In this document: positions 26,449 through 35,068 of the stretch, in pieces
Layout of the letters: each line of letters begins with the position of its first letter
Numbering within the stretch: position 1 is the stretch's first letter
Assembly (NCBI GenBank): GCA_030028905.1
Contig: JALDYZ010000001.1
Location: 434,001-498,000, forward strand
DNA: 64,000 nucleotides
Direction: 5' to 3'
From: Ferirhizobium litorale
GTDB taxonomy: Bacteria; Pseudomonadota; Alphaproteobacteria; Rhizobiales; Rhizobiaceae
Notes under the pieces: generated by a model
Told to the model about the DNA's origin: nothing
What the model saw: only the letters and a program-made list of their open reading frames with translations
Database searches by the model: none
Translations under genes and position numbers: made by a program

Positions 26449-26818
26449 CGTCCCCTTGGGGGGTGAACAATAATCTGATCTATAGGACGGTAGACGCGAT
26501 TGTGATGACGGCGAGGTAGCGGCGCATCGCCCTTTTTGGCCCGCGGTGAGCGCGAGGTGGACCGGGCAGGGCGGGCCGGTCCGAACGATCCAAAGCACCG
26601 CCTCCACGAACATGCGGTTGTCGCGGCCGGACGGGTCGCGCGTGTTGTCGTTGCCGATGATGTGGGCCGATATGCGCTCCCACTGCTCGTCTCGAAGGAT
26701 GAGATGATCCAAACACCCATGACTGCCTCCAAAAGACAGTCTTGAACCTGATTTGCTCACACCCTAGGGCATGAGCCGCCTGAACGACGAAAGCTATACA
26801 AGTTATCGCTTGGCGAAC
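26449..26818. other. Intergenic region with IS remnant
   Basis: 370 bases between the regulator stop and the beta-helix gene stop. Apart from the IS5-family fragment listed next, nothing recognisable is present; no terminator hairpin with a T-run was found. Confidence 0.5.
26574..26750 (-). pseudogene. IS5-family transposase N-terminal remnant
   Basis: On the minus strand, about 55 residues read LILRDEQWERISAHI...RDNRMFVEAVLWIVRTGPP, the conserved N-terminus of IS5-family (IS427-like) transposases. Beyond the Gly-Pro-Pro the frame continues as unrelated sequence, so only the first segment of the gene survives. No inverted repeats or catalytic DDE residues are present. A scar of past insertion. 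Confidence 0.7.
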
Positions 26819-27766
26819 TTAGTTGGGAGTCACTGTCCCGCCGCCGGGCAAGGGCCCCTGGCCATTGGCGTACTCAACGTTGCCGGATAGAACGGGCGAG
26901 GACTTGTCGATCGAATAGTATCCGTAGAAGCCTTTTTCCACGTGATTGTTCGTGATCGAAACGCCGGTAATCGGCCCACCACTGGCGCGTGCGTCGACGT
27001 ACAGGGCATAGCCCGGCTCGCCAATCAGGAGATTGTTGTTCACGATCACATTGGAGATGGGTCCGAAATCGTTCTTGATGAAGATGTCGGACGTATCACG
27101 GCCAACGACGGTGTTGTTTTCTATGAGTACGCCGTTTTGGCCGCCCTGGACCGAGATGCCGTCATAGTGCGGATCCTCGGCACTGTCCAGGAGGTCGTGA
27201 ATATAGTTACCTTTTACCGTACTGGAGCCACCCAATAGCACTATGCCATTTTCAGAGTTGGAAATGTCGTTGCCGATAATATTCCCGCTTGCAAGTATCC
27301 CGGCATTGCTGTCGCCCGACTTGCCGGGGCCAATAATGTCGCAGTTCTGGATCGTGACGTTCTTGGCGCCATCTGCGTCGATCCCCCACCATCCATCGTA
27401 CTTGACTACGCAGTTCTTGATAACGACATCTGGTGCGGTTACGCGAAGGGATCCGTTGATGATCTTGCCTTCGATCACAGTGCCCGCCTTCGTGATCGTC
27501 ATCGGACCGGTATATTCTGTTAGTGCGGTTCCAGCTGGAACGCCAGTATTGGATGCGTTCGGATAACCCGTTAACATGGTGTTGCCCTCGGGTTGGGTAT
27601 CAGGCGTACGTGCGATCGGCTCCGATATTGCGAGAACCTGACGACGTTCCGGTTTTGCCATTGGCAGATCGCCAACTGTCGGGCCTCGTGCGGCACCTGC
27701 CAACAGAAGCACAAGCACACAGAAGAAGAACTTTTCAGAGTAGGTTTTTCGGGGGATACTGGGCAT
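26819..27766 (-). CDS. Right-handed parallel beta-helix protein with N-terminal signal sequence
   Basis: 315 residues. Residues 1-28 form a signal-type N-terminus (KFFFCVLVLLLAGAARG), then a ~35-residue linker, then a parallel beta-helix (about 66-315) with repeated xxVxIxNCxxx / xxNxxIxGNxI rungs, as in pectate-lyase-like proteins and polysaccharide lyases/epimerases. A GGGAG site precedes the ATG. The beta-helix is nearly identical to residues 4-252 of the downstream RTX protein, but stops just where that protein's Pro-Thr linker begins. Likely exported by Sec and acting on or binding the polymer; catalytic residues cannot be assigned. Confidence 0.85.
   Translation of the reverse strand: MPSIPRKTYSEKFFFCVLVLLLAGAARGPTVGDLPMAKPERRQVLAISEPIARTPDTQPEGNTMLTGYPNASNTGVPAGTALTEYTGPMTITKAGTVIEGKIINGSLRVTAPDVVIKNCVVKYDGWWGIDADGAKNVTIQNCDIIGPGKSGDSNAGILASGNIIGNDISNSENGIVLLGGSSTVKGNYIHDLLDSAEDPHYDGISVQGGQNGVLIENNTVVGRDTSDIFIKNDFGPISNVIVNNNLLIGEPGYALYVDARASGGPITGVSITNNHVEKGFYGYYSIDKSSPVLSGNVEYANGQGPLPGGGTVTPN
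26826..27570 (-). repeat. Beta-helix duplication, copy A
   Basis: 745 bp aligned without gaps to copy B at a constant offset of 2024. The two ends are almost identical at base level, while the middle (encoding the turns around the GNDIS and HDLLD segments) has more substitutions. This copy belongs to the protein with an N-terminal signal. Confidence 0.9.
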
Positions 27767-28143
27767 CTATGTAACTCCCTCGCCAGAATATTGCATAATT
27801 GCCGGGAATTGAAAGAGCAATACGTTTTAGAAGATGCGGATTACTATAGCTTTGTTAAGGGGCTTGCGCGACACGGTCCTTCTGGTGTCCCGCCGCCCGA
27901 CAGCCCCGATCTAAATGGCATTCTCAAAGATCAAGGCCGATCACAGGGCCGCCGCCGCCCGAACCTTCGACGCCGACGGTCCCCGCACTGAGCCGGTCCG
28001 CGCAGCATCCCTGCCTGCACGCCATGGGCATCGGCCGGCCGCCATGCCAACATGATAGCGGCGACCTCAAAGGCCGCCGCTATCAAAGTCAGGCTGATCC
28101 TGCTGGCAAGACGCCAGCAGCAGCGCTACACACAGTGTCGATC
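27767..28143. other. Intergenic region between the two beta-helix genes with two hairpins
   Basis: 377 bases. Two hairpins lie just after the RTX gene: TGATAGCGGCG/CGCCGCTATCA (28053-28085, 11-bp stem) and CTGCTGGC/GCCAGCAG (28100-28120). Neither has a T-run, so they are candidate terminators or mRNA-protecting structures rather than classical terminators. The region must also hold the promoter of the copy A gene. No coding sequence seen. Confidence 0.5.
28053..28120 (-). terminator. Tandem hairpins after the RTX beta-helix gene
   Basis: Two perfect stems (11 bp and 8 bp) within 68 bases immediately downstream of the stop codon of the minus-strand RTX gene. The T-tract is missing, so termination would be atypical. 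Confidence 0.45.
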
Positions 28144-29610
28144 CTAAAGTATGAAGTCGCTCGCGGAAAGGTGGATGAGGCCCTTCAGTTCGATTTCGAA
28201 ATCATGACGGCCATCACCGTTCAGGTCGCCCTGAATGACGGTCTTGTCGTTGGACGTACCGCGGTTGTCTTCCAGATGCCAGGCCAAGGCGCCCGCCTTG
28301 CGATCGAACAGGGCGTTTTCTGCCGCTTGGAAATGGAAGGTACCATTGCCCGAAGCGGATCCGTTTGCATCCATGATCGACAGATCGATCTTGTCCACGC
28401 CCTTCTGGAAATCGGTGATGACATCGCGGCCGCCGTCACTGCCGGCGTCCGAGGCCGAGGTGAAGACGAAGGTATCCGAACCGTAGTTCCCCGTCATGGT
28501 GTCCTTTCCGGTTCCACCGAAAATGCGGTCGTTGCCCGATCCACCGTTGAGGATGTCGTTTCCGGTTCCGCCGTCGAGGATGTCGTCTCCGGCCCCGCCA
28601 TAGAGCTGGTCGTTGCCAGCATCGCCATTGAGCCTGTCGTTGCCATCCAAGCCCTTGAGGACGTCGTTTCCATACTTGCCGTTGATAGTTTCGTTGCCGG
28701 CGGCGCCGCTGAGATTGTCATACCCGTTGGTACCGTTGATCACCTTGTCGGTGGGGGTCGGTTCCGGGGTCGGCGTGGGTTCGGGAGTGGGTTCTGGTGT
28801 CGGCGTCGGTTCGGGAGTGGGCTCTGGTGTCGGGGTGGGCTCCGGAGTAGGAGTCACTGTCCCGCCGCCGGGCAAGGGCCCCTGGCCATTGGCGTACTCA
28901 ACGTTGCCGGATAGTACGGGCGAGGACTTGTCGATCGAATAGTATCCGTAGAAGCCTTTCTCCACGTGATTGTTCGTGATCGTGACGCCGGTGATCGGCC
29001 CGCCACTGGCTCGACCGTCGACGTACAGGGCATAGCCCGGCTCGCCAATCAGGAGATTGTTGTTCACTGTCACGTTGGAGATGGGTCCGAAATCGTTCTT
29101 GATGAAAATGTCGGATGTATCACGGCCAACGATGGTGTTGCCTTCAATCAACACACCGTTCTGGCCGCCCTGGACCGAGATGCCGTCATAGTGCGGATCT
29201 GATCCGCCATCCAAAAGATCATGAATGTAGTTGCCCCTTACCGTGCTGGCACCGCCAGTCAATGTAATCCCGTTTTCAACATTCGATATATCGTTGCCAA
29301 TGAAGTTGCCGCTTCCAAGAATTCCAGAGTTGTTATCACCGGACTTCCCGGGTCCTGTAATGTCACAGTATTGGATGGTAACGTTCTTCGCGCCTTCAGC
29401 GTCGATTCCCCACGTGCCATTGAACTTGATGACGCAGTTCTTGATAACAACATCAGCGGCCGTAATGCGAAGCGGCCCGTTGATGATCTTGCCTTCGATC
29501 ACGGTGCCGGCTTTCGTGATCGTCGTCGGGCCAGTATAATTCGTTAGTGCGGTTCCTGCTGGAACGCCAGTATTGGATGCGTTCGGGTAACCCGCTAGAG
29601 TCGTCGCCAT
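28144..29610 (-). CDS. Beta-helix protein with Pro-Thr linker and RTX calcium-binding C-terminus (type I secretion substrate)
   Basis: 488 residues, no N-terminal signal. Residues 4-252 form a parallel beta-helix; 254-287 a (Thr-Pro-Glu-Pro)-type linker; 290-382 about eight RTX nonapeptides of the GGxGxDxLx kind (YGNDVLKGL, AGDDILDGG, TGNDILNGG); and 383-488 a serralysin-like C-terminal region (DVITDFQKGVDKIDLS, NGDGRHDFEIEL, ending Asp-Phe-Ile-Leu). RTX plus a hydrophobic terminal tetrapeptide is the signal for type I secretion. Rhizobial EPS loci carry RTX glycanases of this sort (ExsH, PlyA), but here the catalytic module is a beta-helix of unknown activity. No ABC/MFP secretion genes are in the window. 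Confidence 0.9.
   Translation of the reverse strand: MATTLAGYPNASNTGVPAGTALTNYTGPTTITKAGTVIEGKIINGPLRITAADVVIKNCVIKFNGTWGIDAEGAKNVTIQYCDITGPGKSGDNNSGILGSGNFIGNDISNVENGITLTGGASTVRGNYIHDLLDGGSDPHYDGISVQGGQNGVLIEGNTIVGRDTSDIFIKNDFGPISNVTVNNNLLIGEPGYALYVDGRASGGPITGVTITNNHVEKGFYGYYSIDKSSPVLSGNVEYANGQGPLPGGGTVTPTPEPTPTPEPTPEPTPTPEPTPEPTPTPEPTPTDKVINGTNGYDNLSGAAGNETINGKYGNDVLKGLDGNDRLNGDAGNDQLYGGAGDDILDGGTGNDILNGGSGNDRIFGGTGKDTMTGNYGSDTFVFTSASDAGSDGGRDVITDFQKGVDKIDLSIMDANGSASGNGTFHFQAAENALFDRKAGALAWHLEDNRGTSNDKTVIQGDLNGDGRHDFEIELKGLIHLSASDFIL
28465..28743 (-). repeat. RTX nonapeptide repeats (coding)
   Basis: Encodes about eight to nine consecutive Ca2+-binding nonapeptides (consensus GGxGxDxLx) in the RTX beta-helix protein, folding only at millimolar calcium outside the cell. 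Confidence 0.88.
28750..28851 (-). repeat. Pro-Thr-Glu linker repeat (coding)
   Basis: A 34-residue linker built from Pro-Thr-Pro-Glu units, visible at base level as near-perfect short tandem repeats (GGTTCGGGAGTGGG-type). Such repeats can expand or contract by slippage. Confidence 0.85.
28850..29594 (-). repeat. Beta-helix duplication, copy B
   Basis: Partner of copy A at an offset of 2024 bp, colinear with no gaps over 745 bp. In this copy the sequence runs on into linker and RTX repeats. Confidence 0.9.
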
Positions 29611-30180
29611 AATAGTTCACCTTTCATTTCCGAGCCCCGTTCAGCCGCCCCCGTGCCTACTACTTTCGAAGCAATTAGTAACGCGACAGTAGTAGTCGAA
29701 TCACCAAAAGCTGCGCGGCACACTTACCAACCTCATCCAAACGTGTAAACCCGGAGTTGGACGGAAATTGTGGTTCATATTCTTGCCACAATGTTGGAAG
29801 TACTTATAACTGATTGATTCTAGTAAATGATTACTGCTTTGTATGGCATTTTACTGATTGAAATGTGTTCATAACTAAGGCTGGCATGCCGTTGCGCGGC
29901 CCAAGATCCGCCAGAGGCGGGGCGTGGCCTCATTTGGTTCGCACGCACGTTGTAGCGCGCCGTGGCGAGCGTACAGCGTCGAAACACCCAACTGGTGAAT
30001 GTATATGCGGACGGCGCCAAATCGGCGAGATGGCGGCCGGCTTAGTTGAAGATGTCAAGGTTTGACGTGGCCAAGCTATTCTACTGCTTGACTATTTTGC
30101 ATTGGGGAGCTTGCGTGAGGCTGGAGCCTGGGGCTTTCCGGATTGCGACAAGAGACGATCCTCGAGGAAAACTCGTCTTC
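29611..30180. other. Intergenic region upstream of the RTX beta-helix gene
   Basis: About 570 bases. It should contain the promoter of the RTX gene, which has an AAAGGTG ribosome-binding site. An inverted repeat CTACTACT / AGTAGTAG (29657-29664, 29688-29695) lies about 50-85 bases upstream of the start codon and could bind a regulator. The part from 29820 to 30020 has an open frame with no recognisable product. Base composition is lower in GC around 29740-29860. Confidence 0.4.
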
Positions 30181-30861
30181 CTACAACCACGCCCGCGCGC
30201 TCATGCCGGCAAATCGGCGCAGCCGTTTCAGCGGGGGCATGCGCCCGGATACCACGTTCTCAAGAGCATCGTCCGTGGTGCTATGACGAAGCGAACTTCT
30301 CGGCCTGAGGTAGGTCAAGGGTTCTGCGCTGCCGCCATCGCTGGAGTATGCAGTCGAATATCCAGCGCTTCGGAGCGCCTTCAATACGGCGGCATTGTAA
30401 CGCCCAAACGGTATCGCAGCAGAGCCTATAGTAATTTTGCAGATTTCCTCGAGTGTTGCTTTCGAGGCTGTCAATTCATACTGAAGATCAATAGTCGGCA
30501 ATGTGGACCAGTCGCGATGCGCCACGCCATGGCTTCCGATACTCATGCCCATCTGCATCAGCGCCCGAATGTCATCTGAATCCAGCGACCCTGTCTCGCC
30601 GATACGGCCCGTCAGGACAAAGAACTCCGCCCGGAGACCGCGGTCCAGCAGCGCCGGAGCAGCTATCGACAAATCGGAAGTATTGCCGTCATCGAATGTG
30701 ATGGATAGTCGATCCCTATCCGGGTGATTGGCAATTTTGTCCAGTATAAGAAGAAACCGTTCTTCGCGGAGCCAAAAATCTGCTTCGCCGGGCTCGAGCG
30801 CTCGTCTGGGGGTTCCGATCCCATGAAAATTGAGGATCCGACGCTTTGTCGCTTCCGCCAT
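30181..30861 (-). CDS. Polysaccharide deacetylase (NodB homology, CE4)
   Basis: 226 residues. LNFHGIG near the start corresponds to the first strand; SITFDDGN (about 53-60) has the catalytic/metal Asp pair; SHGVAHRDWS (about 112-121) has the HxxxH metal site; and a later IPFGRYNAAVL replaces the RxPY/FG motif. These are CE4 features: metal-dependent removal of N- or O-acetyl groups from polysaccharide. No signal peptide is seen, so it may act on a cytosolic intermediate. Exosortase-linked EPS loci often carry such a deacetylase beside the genes found upstream here. Confidence 0.87.
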   Translation of the reverse strand: MAEATKRRILNFHGIGTPRRALEPGEADFWLREERFLLILDKIANHPDRDRLSITFDDGNTSDLSIAAPALLDRGLRAEFFVLTGRIGETGSLDSDDIRALMQMGMSIGSHGVAHRDWSTLPTIDLQYELTASKATLEEICKITIGSAAIPFGRYNAAVLKALRSAGYSTAYSSDGGSAEPLTYLRPRSSLRHSTTDDALENVVSGRMPPLKRLRRFAGMSARAWL

Positions 30862-30863
30862 TG

Positions 30864-31823
30864 TCAGTTCCGTTTGCCAGTCTGAAAATCGGAGACGGGC
30901 CCCAGGGGCATCAAAGCGCTATAAAGCGCCGCTCGATGTGGCGAGCCTTGCCAGAACCTGGTGGCGTGTCCGGCGGCGACCCCCAGCCTGAACATCGCGG
31001 TGCGAAGAAATCCGTGATAGCGTCCATAGTAACGGATCTTGTTGGAGGTCAGCAGCGCGAACAGCCTCGGACTCGTGCCGCTGCCGCCGCAGGAATGCAT
31101 CACTTTCGCTCGAGGTTCGTAGACGATGTCGAAACCTGCCTCGCGCACCCGTCGCTGATACTCCACTTCCTCGCTGTAGAGAAAGAAGGATTCGTCCCAG
31201 GCCCCAACGGCACGGCGCACTTTTGCGGAGACCAGCAGCGCCGATCCGCTTGCCCACTCCACTGGCCCGCTTCGGTGATAGCGGTTGGCTTCGCCGACGA
31301 TTTCGCTCCAGCCAAGCCGCGCCGCCAGCGTCCCGCCCAAGACGGCGTCGGCCCAGGCGGTGAGCATGGATGGTTCCCTCCGCAGTGTGGGATCGATGCT
31401 GCCATCCTCTTTGTAATTCAGGGGGACAACCACGCCGACGCTTGGCGCTGCAAGATGTTCCAGAAGGGGGCGCGCCGCATCTGGATACAGCCGAAGGTCG
31501 GGATTGAGGATCAGGAGGTGCGAACCCGGCTGCGCTAGGGCAGCGGCGGCATTGATGCCGGCGGCATAGCCAGCGTTGCGGCCCATCCGGATGACAGTCG
31601 GGCCCAACGCATGCGCTTCCGCCAATTCGGCCGAACCATCCTGTGAGTCGTTGTCGACAATGAAAACCTCGAAGCGGTTGATGCCCTTCAGGCCCGTGGG
31701 CAGGGAATCGAGCAAGGCAGGCAGGGCGGAGGCGCTGTTGTAGGTGACGATGACGACGGACAGATCCGCACCGGCATCTTCATTGGCTGGCGCAGGCGCG
31801 CTATCTTGATATGCATCTGCCAA
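30864..31823 (-). CDS. Family 2 glycosyltransferase (rhamnosyltransferase-like)
   Basis: 319 residues. LSVVIVTYNSASALPALLDSL begins the GT-A fold, followed by VFIVDNDSQDGS, GRNAGYAAGIN and LLILNPDL, the set typical of WbbL/RfbF-like rhamnosyltransferases (the usual DxD is NPD here). WASGSALLVSAKVRRAVGAWDESFFLYSEEVEYQRRV is the catalytic-base region. The stop lies two bases before the deacetylase start. Sugar not proven, but RmlA/RmlC elsewhere in the locus make rhamnose plausible. Confidence 0.88.
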   Translation of the reverse strand: MADAYQDSAPAPANEDAGADLSVVIVTYNSASALPALLDSLPTGLKGINRFEVFIVDNDSQDGSAELAEAHALGPTVIRMGRNAGYAAGINAAAALAQPGSHLLILNPDLRLYPDAARPLLEHLAAPSVGVVVPLNYKEDGSIDPTLRREPSMLTAWADAVLGGTLAARLGWSEIVGEANRYHRSGPVEWASGSALLVSAKVRRAVGAWDESFFLYSEEVEYQRRVREAGFDIVYEPRAKVMHSCGGSGTSPRLFALLTSNKIRYYGRYHGFLRTAMFRLGVAAGHATRFWQGSPHRAALYSALMPLGPVSDFQTGKRN

Positions 31824-31933
31824 TTTTCGTCTCCCCGCAAATGTTTCCAGCGATCGCTGCGTTCATATTCCGGTCGGCGGACGGCAACAGCAGGAACTCT
31901 CGTCTTGCCTTGGTCCGCCGGGTGGAACCGCAG

Positions 31934-32191
31934 CTAGTGGGTCCGGTTGCGATCCACGAACTGGGCCAGTGAACCTACTGTTTCGAAGACCTCGCCGGTA
32001 AAATCGCTGTCGTCGATCTGGAACCTGAACCGAGATTCAAGCGCGGCAGCCAGGCTGAGGACGGCGAATGAATCCAGTTCGGGGATATTTCCGAACAAGG
32101 GCGTCGAGGCACCCTCGATCCTGCCACGGTCTTCGATGCCGAGTGTTTCGATGATGACGTCCTTTACGGCTTCAAGTGTCGATGTGTTCAT
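31934..32191 (-). CDS. Acyl carrier protein
   Basis: 85 residues, all-helical PP-binding domain. Ser41 in PELDSFAVL is the predicted phosphopantetheine attachment site; flanking helices match stand-alone carrier proteins of exosortase-type EPS and NRPS-like clusters rather than fatty-acid AcpP (which has DSLD). Directly downstream of a PLP decarboxylase and an AMP-ligase gene, so it probably carries an acyl or aminoacyl group activated by that ligase. Confidence 0.9.
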   Translation of the reverse strand: MNTSTLEAVKDVIIETLGIEDRGRIEGASTPLFGNIPELDSFAVLSLAAALESRFRFQIDDSDFTGEVFETVGSLAQFVDRNRTH

Positions 32192-32240
32192 TGTGCCCTC
32201 TCACAGTCTGCAACGGATACAAAGTTCGGCGGGCGCGTTC

Positions 32241-33467
32241 CTAGACCAGGACTTCCACCGGAGCCGGATGCCCAAGAAACGCGGTCGGGCTGGCGGTAAG
32301 GCCATAGGCGCCCGCTTGAAAGATCACGACAAGGTCGCCAACGTCGGCACGCGGGAGCATGACATTGTCGCCCAGCAGGTCGAGCGGTGTGCACAGGCAT
32401 CCGACGACTGTGACGCTTTCCAGATCGGTCGATCGCATCCGGTTTCCGACGACGATCGGATAGTTTCGTCGAATGACCTGGCCGAAATTGCCGGAGGCGG
32501 CCAGTTGATGATGAAGACCGCCGTCGACGACAAGATAGGTTCGCCCGCGCGACACTTTGCGATCGACGACGCGCGTCACATAAACTCCAGATTCGCCGAC
32601 CAGGTAGCGTCCGAGCTCGATCACGACCCGGGCCTCGGGGAGCATCGGGCGGATCACGTGTTCCATGAGATCCCCGAGCGCTTTTCCAACTGGAGAAATG
32701 TCGAGCGGGGCATCCTTGTCGAAGTACGGGATCCCGAATCCGCCACCCAGATTGAGATAGCGGATGGGGCACGGGGAATCGCCGGCGAGCTTCATCAGAA
32801 GCGCGACATTCTTCGCAAGAGCCTCGCAGAGGATATCGGCGTGAAGGTTCTGCGAGCCGGCAAAGACGTGAAAGCCCTGAAAATCGAGGTCGGTGGCGGC
32901 AAGCTCGTTGAGCAAAGCCGGAACTTCTTCCGCGTCGGTGCCGAATTGCTGCGGCCCCCCGCCCATGCGCATGCCGGATCCCTTGACCTGGTAGTCTGGA
33001 TTGACCCTCACCGCTACGCGCGGGCGGATGCCGAGCCGGTTGCCGACTTCTACAACGCGCCGTGCTTCGTTCGCTGACTCCATCTCGATCGTGACGCCCG
33101 CGGCCACCGCCTGCGTCAGTTCGACCGTTGTCTTTCCCGGTCCCGCAAAACTGACGTGCGATGGTGCGACCGGCGTATCGAGTGCGGTCTTCATCTCGAA
33201 GGCGGAGGCGACGTCGAATGAATCGACCAGGCCTGACAAATGCTGGACGACCGCCGCCATGGGGTTGGCCTTCACCGCATAGCTCAAGTTGACGCCTGAC
33301 GGCAGCACGGACCGGAGGTAGCCTACCCGTGAAGTGATCAGCCTGCGGTCGTATGCGAAAAATGGCGTCCCGCCGACTCGTGCCGCGAGGCTCTCCAGCG
33401 GGACTCCGCCGACGGCGAGGCAGTCCCCTGCGATCTGGAATTCCGCGATGGATGGATGCGCGCTCAC
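32241..33467 (-). CDS. Fold-type III PLP-dependent decarboxylase (Orn/DAP/Arg group 2)
   Basis: 408 residues from a GTG that overlaps the ligase stop (GTGA). Lys66 in SYAVKANPM is the PLP lysine; HVFAGSQN, YLNLGGGFGIPY (phosphate-binding Gly loop) and VVGCLCTPLDLLGDNV (catalytic Cys region) follow. This is the diaminopimelate/ornithine decarboxylase fold, and the variant next to ACP and AMP-ligase genes corresponds to the exosortase-A-associated decarboxylase type. Substrate unknown; possibly an amino acid that becomes an amine or acyl decoration on the polymer. Confidence 0.88.
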   Translation of the reverse strand: MSAHPSIAEFQIAGDCLAVGGVPLESLAARVGGTPFFAYDRRLITSRVGYLRSVLPSGVNLSYAVKANPMAAVVQHLSGLVDSFDVASAFEMKTALDTPVAPSHVSFAGPGKTTVELTQAVAAGVTIEMESANEARRVVEVGNRLGIRPRVAVRVNPDYQVKGSGMRMGGGPQQFGTDAEEVPALLNELAATDLDFQGFHVFAGSQNLHADILCEALAKNVALLMKLAGDSPCPIRYLNLGGGFGIPYFDKDAPLDISPVGKALGDLMEHVIRPMLPEARVVIELGRYLVGESGVYVTRVVDRKVSRGRTYLVVDGGLHHQLAASGNFGQVIRRNYPIVVGNRMRSTDLESVTVVGCLCTPLDLLGDNVMLPRADVGDLVVIFQAGAYGLTASPTAFLGHPAPVEVLV

Positions 33468-35050
33468 GAGGTCACTTGCTCCCGCAGCAGGACCCGATCG
33501 AACTTGCCGTTCGGGTTGGTTGGAATGGCGTTCATTTCGATGACCTCGGAAGGCACCATGTATTGCGGCAAACGGCGCCGGAACGCGGCGAGCAGGGCTG
33601 TCGCGTCCAGGGAATCGGCCATGGGGCTGGCAACAAGGACGATACGTTGCCCCAGAACCCTGTCCTCCACGCCAAGTGCGACGGCATCGCGTACGAGTCC
33701 GGTCGCATACGCAACTTCCTCGATCTCCGTCGGGCTGATGCGATAGCCGGACGTCTTTATCATCTCGTCCTTTCGCCCGACGAAATACAGGAAGCCCTCT
33801 TCGTCGGCGACGACTGTGTCTCCGGAAAAGACGGCGACTTCGGGAGCATGCCAGCTTGCGCTGGCGCCGGGAAGCGACCGGAAGCGTTCCGCAGTGCGCG
33901 TAGGGTCGTTCCAATAGCCCATCGCAACCAGGGGACCGCGATGGACGAGTTCGCCATGTTCACCGGGATCACAGCGAGTTCCATCCGGTCGAAGTACGAG
34001 AATCTCGGCATTTGGTATGGCTTTGCCAATCGAATCCGGACGATGATCGATCTGGCTGGGGTCGAGATAGGTCGATCTGAAGGCTTCGGTCAGGCCATAC
34101 ATCAGATAGGGTAGGGCCCGGGGAAACAGGTTGCGCAGGCGATCGAGCGTCGCCTTCGGCATCCGCCCGCCAGTATTGGCGAAGTAACGCAATCGGGCGG
34201 CCACCTCGGGCGGCCAGTTGAGGTCGGCGACCTGGATCCAGAACGGAGGAACACCTGTGATCCCCGTCACCTGGTGCTTTTCGCAGAGCCTGATGACGTC
34301 GCCAGCGAGAAGAAAGTTCATCAGGATGACATGGGCACCTGAATTGAAAGCCGTCGTCAACTGGCTGAGCCCGGCATCAAAACTCAAGGGCAGTGCCGAG
34401 AGGATGGTGTCGCTGGGGCTGTTTGCCAGATAGTGACTGACACTCTCGGCGCCGACGATCATGTTGCGATGGCTGAGCACGACGCCCTTGGGCTTGCCGG
34501 TGCTTCCGGAGGTGTAGAGAATTGCCGCCATATCGCAGTCGACGGTTCTTATCTCGGGCTGCGGTACGTTCTCGCTGGGGATCAGTTCCGTCCATGCATG
34601 CGTTTCGACGCCGCCAGAGATGCGTTTGCCACCATCCGGAGAGTCGCTGACCAGGATCACGTGCCGGAGCGTCTCGTTTTCGACAATATATTCTTGAAGT
34701 TGGGCGAGGCGGTCGGACGAAGTCACCAAAACTCGCACATCGCAGTCACCGAGGATGTAGGCCACTTGCTGTGGCCTGAGCAACGGATTGACGGGCACCA
34801 TCACGCAGCTCGCGGCGGTGGTGCCAAAAATTGCAACGACGGTCTCGATGCGTTTTTCCAGGAAGACCGCTACGCGATCGTTGCGGCGCAACCCGATGGT
34901 GTCGAGGGCGGCGGCAAACCCGCAAGCCTGCTGCCATAGCTCTGAATAGCTGCAGGTCGTATTCTTGTATGTCACGGCAGGGAGGTCGGCGTGCCCCCGC
35001 GACGCATTTTGCAGCAAATGGGCCAGATTGGTCTTGATCGCCGGTTCCAT
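33464..35050 (-). CDS. AMP-forming acyl/aminoacyl-ACP ligase
   Basis: 528 residues, ANL superfamily. AILYTSGSTGKPKGV (about 176-190) is the ATP motif, LMYGLTEAFRSTY the A5 region, SGDTVVADEEGFLYFVGRKDEMIKTSGYRISPTEIE the A7-A8 hinge, and NPNGKFDR near the end the A10 catalytic lysine. It resembles exosortase-A-associated acyl-CoA ligases and NRPS adenylation domains. It would activate a carboxylic or amino acid and load it on the neighbouring ACP. An AAGGAG site lies 11 bases before ATG 35050; a GTG at 35062 overlaps that site. Confidence 0.88.
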   Translation of the reverse strand: MEPAIKTNLAHLLQNASRGHADLPAVTYKNTTCSYSELWQQACGFAAALDTIGLRRNDRVAVFLEKRIETVVAIFGTTAASCVMVPVNPLLRPQQVAYILGDCDVRVLVTSSDRLAQLQEYIVENETLRHVILVSDSPDGGKRISGGVETHAWTELIPSENVPQPEIRTVDCDMAAILYTSGSTGKPKGVVLSHRNMIVGAESVSHYLANSPSDTILSALPLSFDAGLSQLTTAFNSGAHVILMNFLLAGDVIRLCEKHQVTGITGVPPFWIQVADLNWPPEVAARLRYFANTGGRMPKATLDRLRNLFPRALPYLMYGLTEAFRSTYLDPSQIDHRPDSIGKAIPNAEILVLRPDGTRCDPGEHGELVHRGPLVAMGYWNDPTRTAERFRSLPGASASWHAPEVAVFSGDTVVADEEGFLYFVGRKDEMIKTSGYRISPTEIEEVAYATGLVRDAVALGVEDRVLGQRIVLVASPMADSLDATALLAAFRRRLPQYMVPSEVIEMNAIPTNPNGKFDRVLLREQVTS

Positions 35051-35068
35051 GTGTCGCCCCACTCCTTA

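Noticed and set aside
28465-28860. Short regular repeats that might suggest a CRISPR array
   Set aside because: They are coding repeats (RTX nonapeptides and Pro-Thr linker) without unique spacers of constant length, and there are no cas genes.
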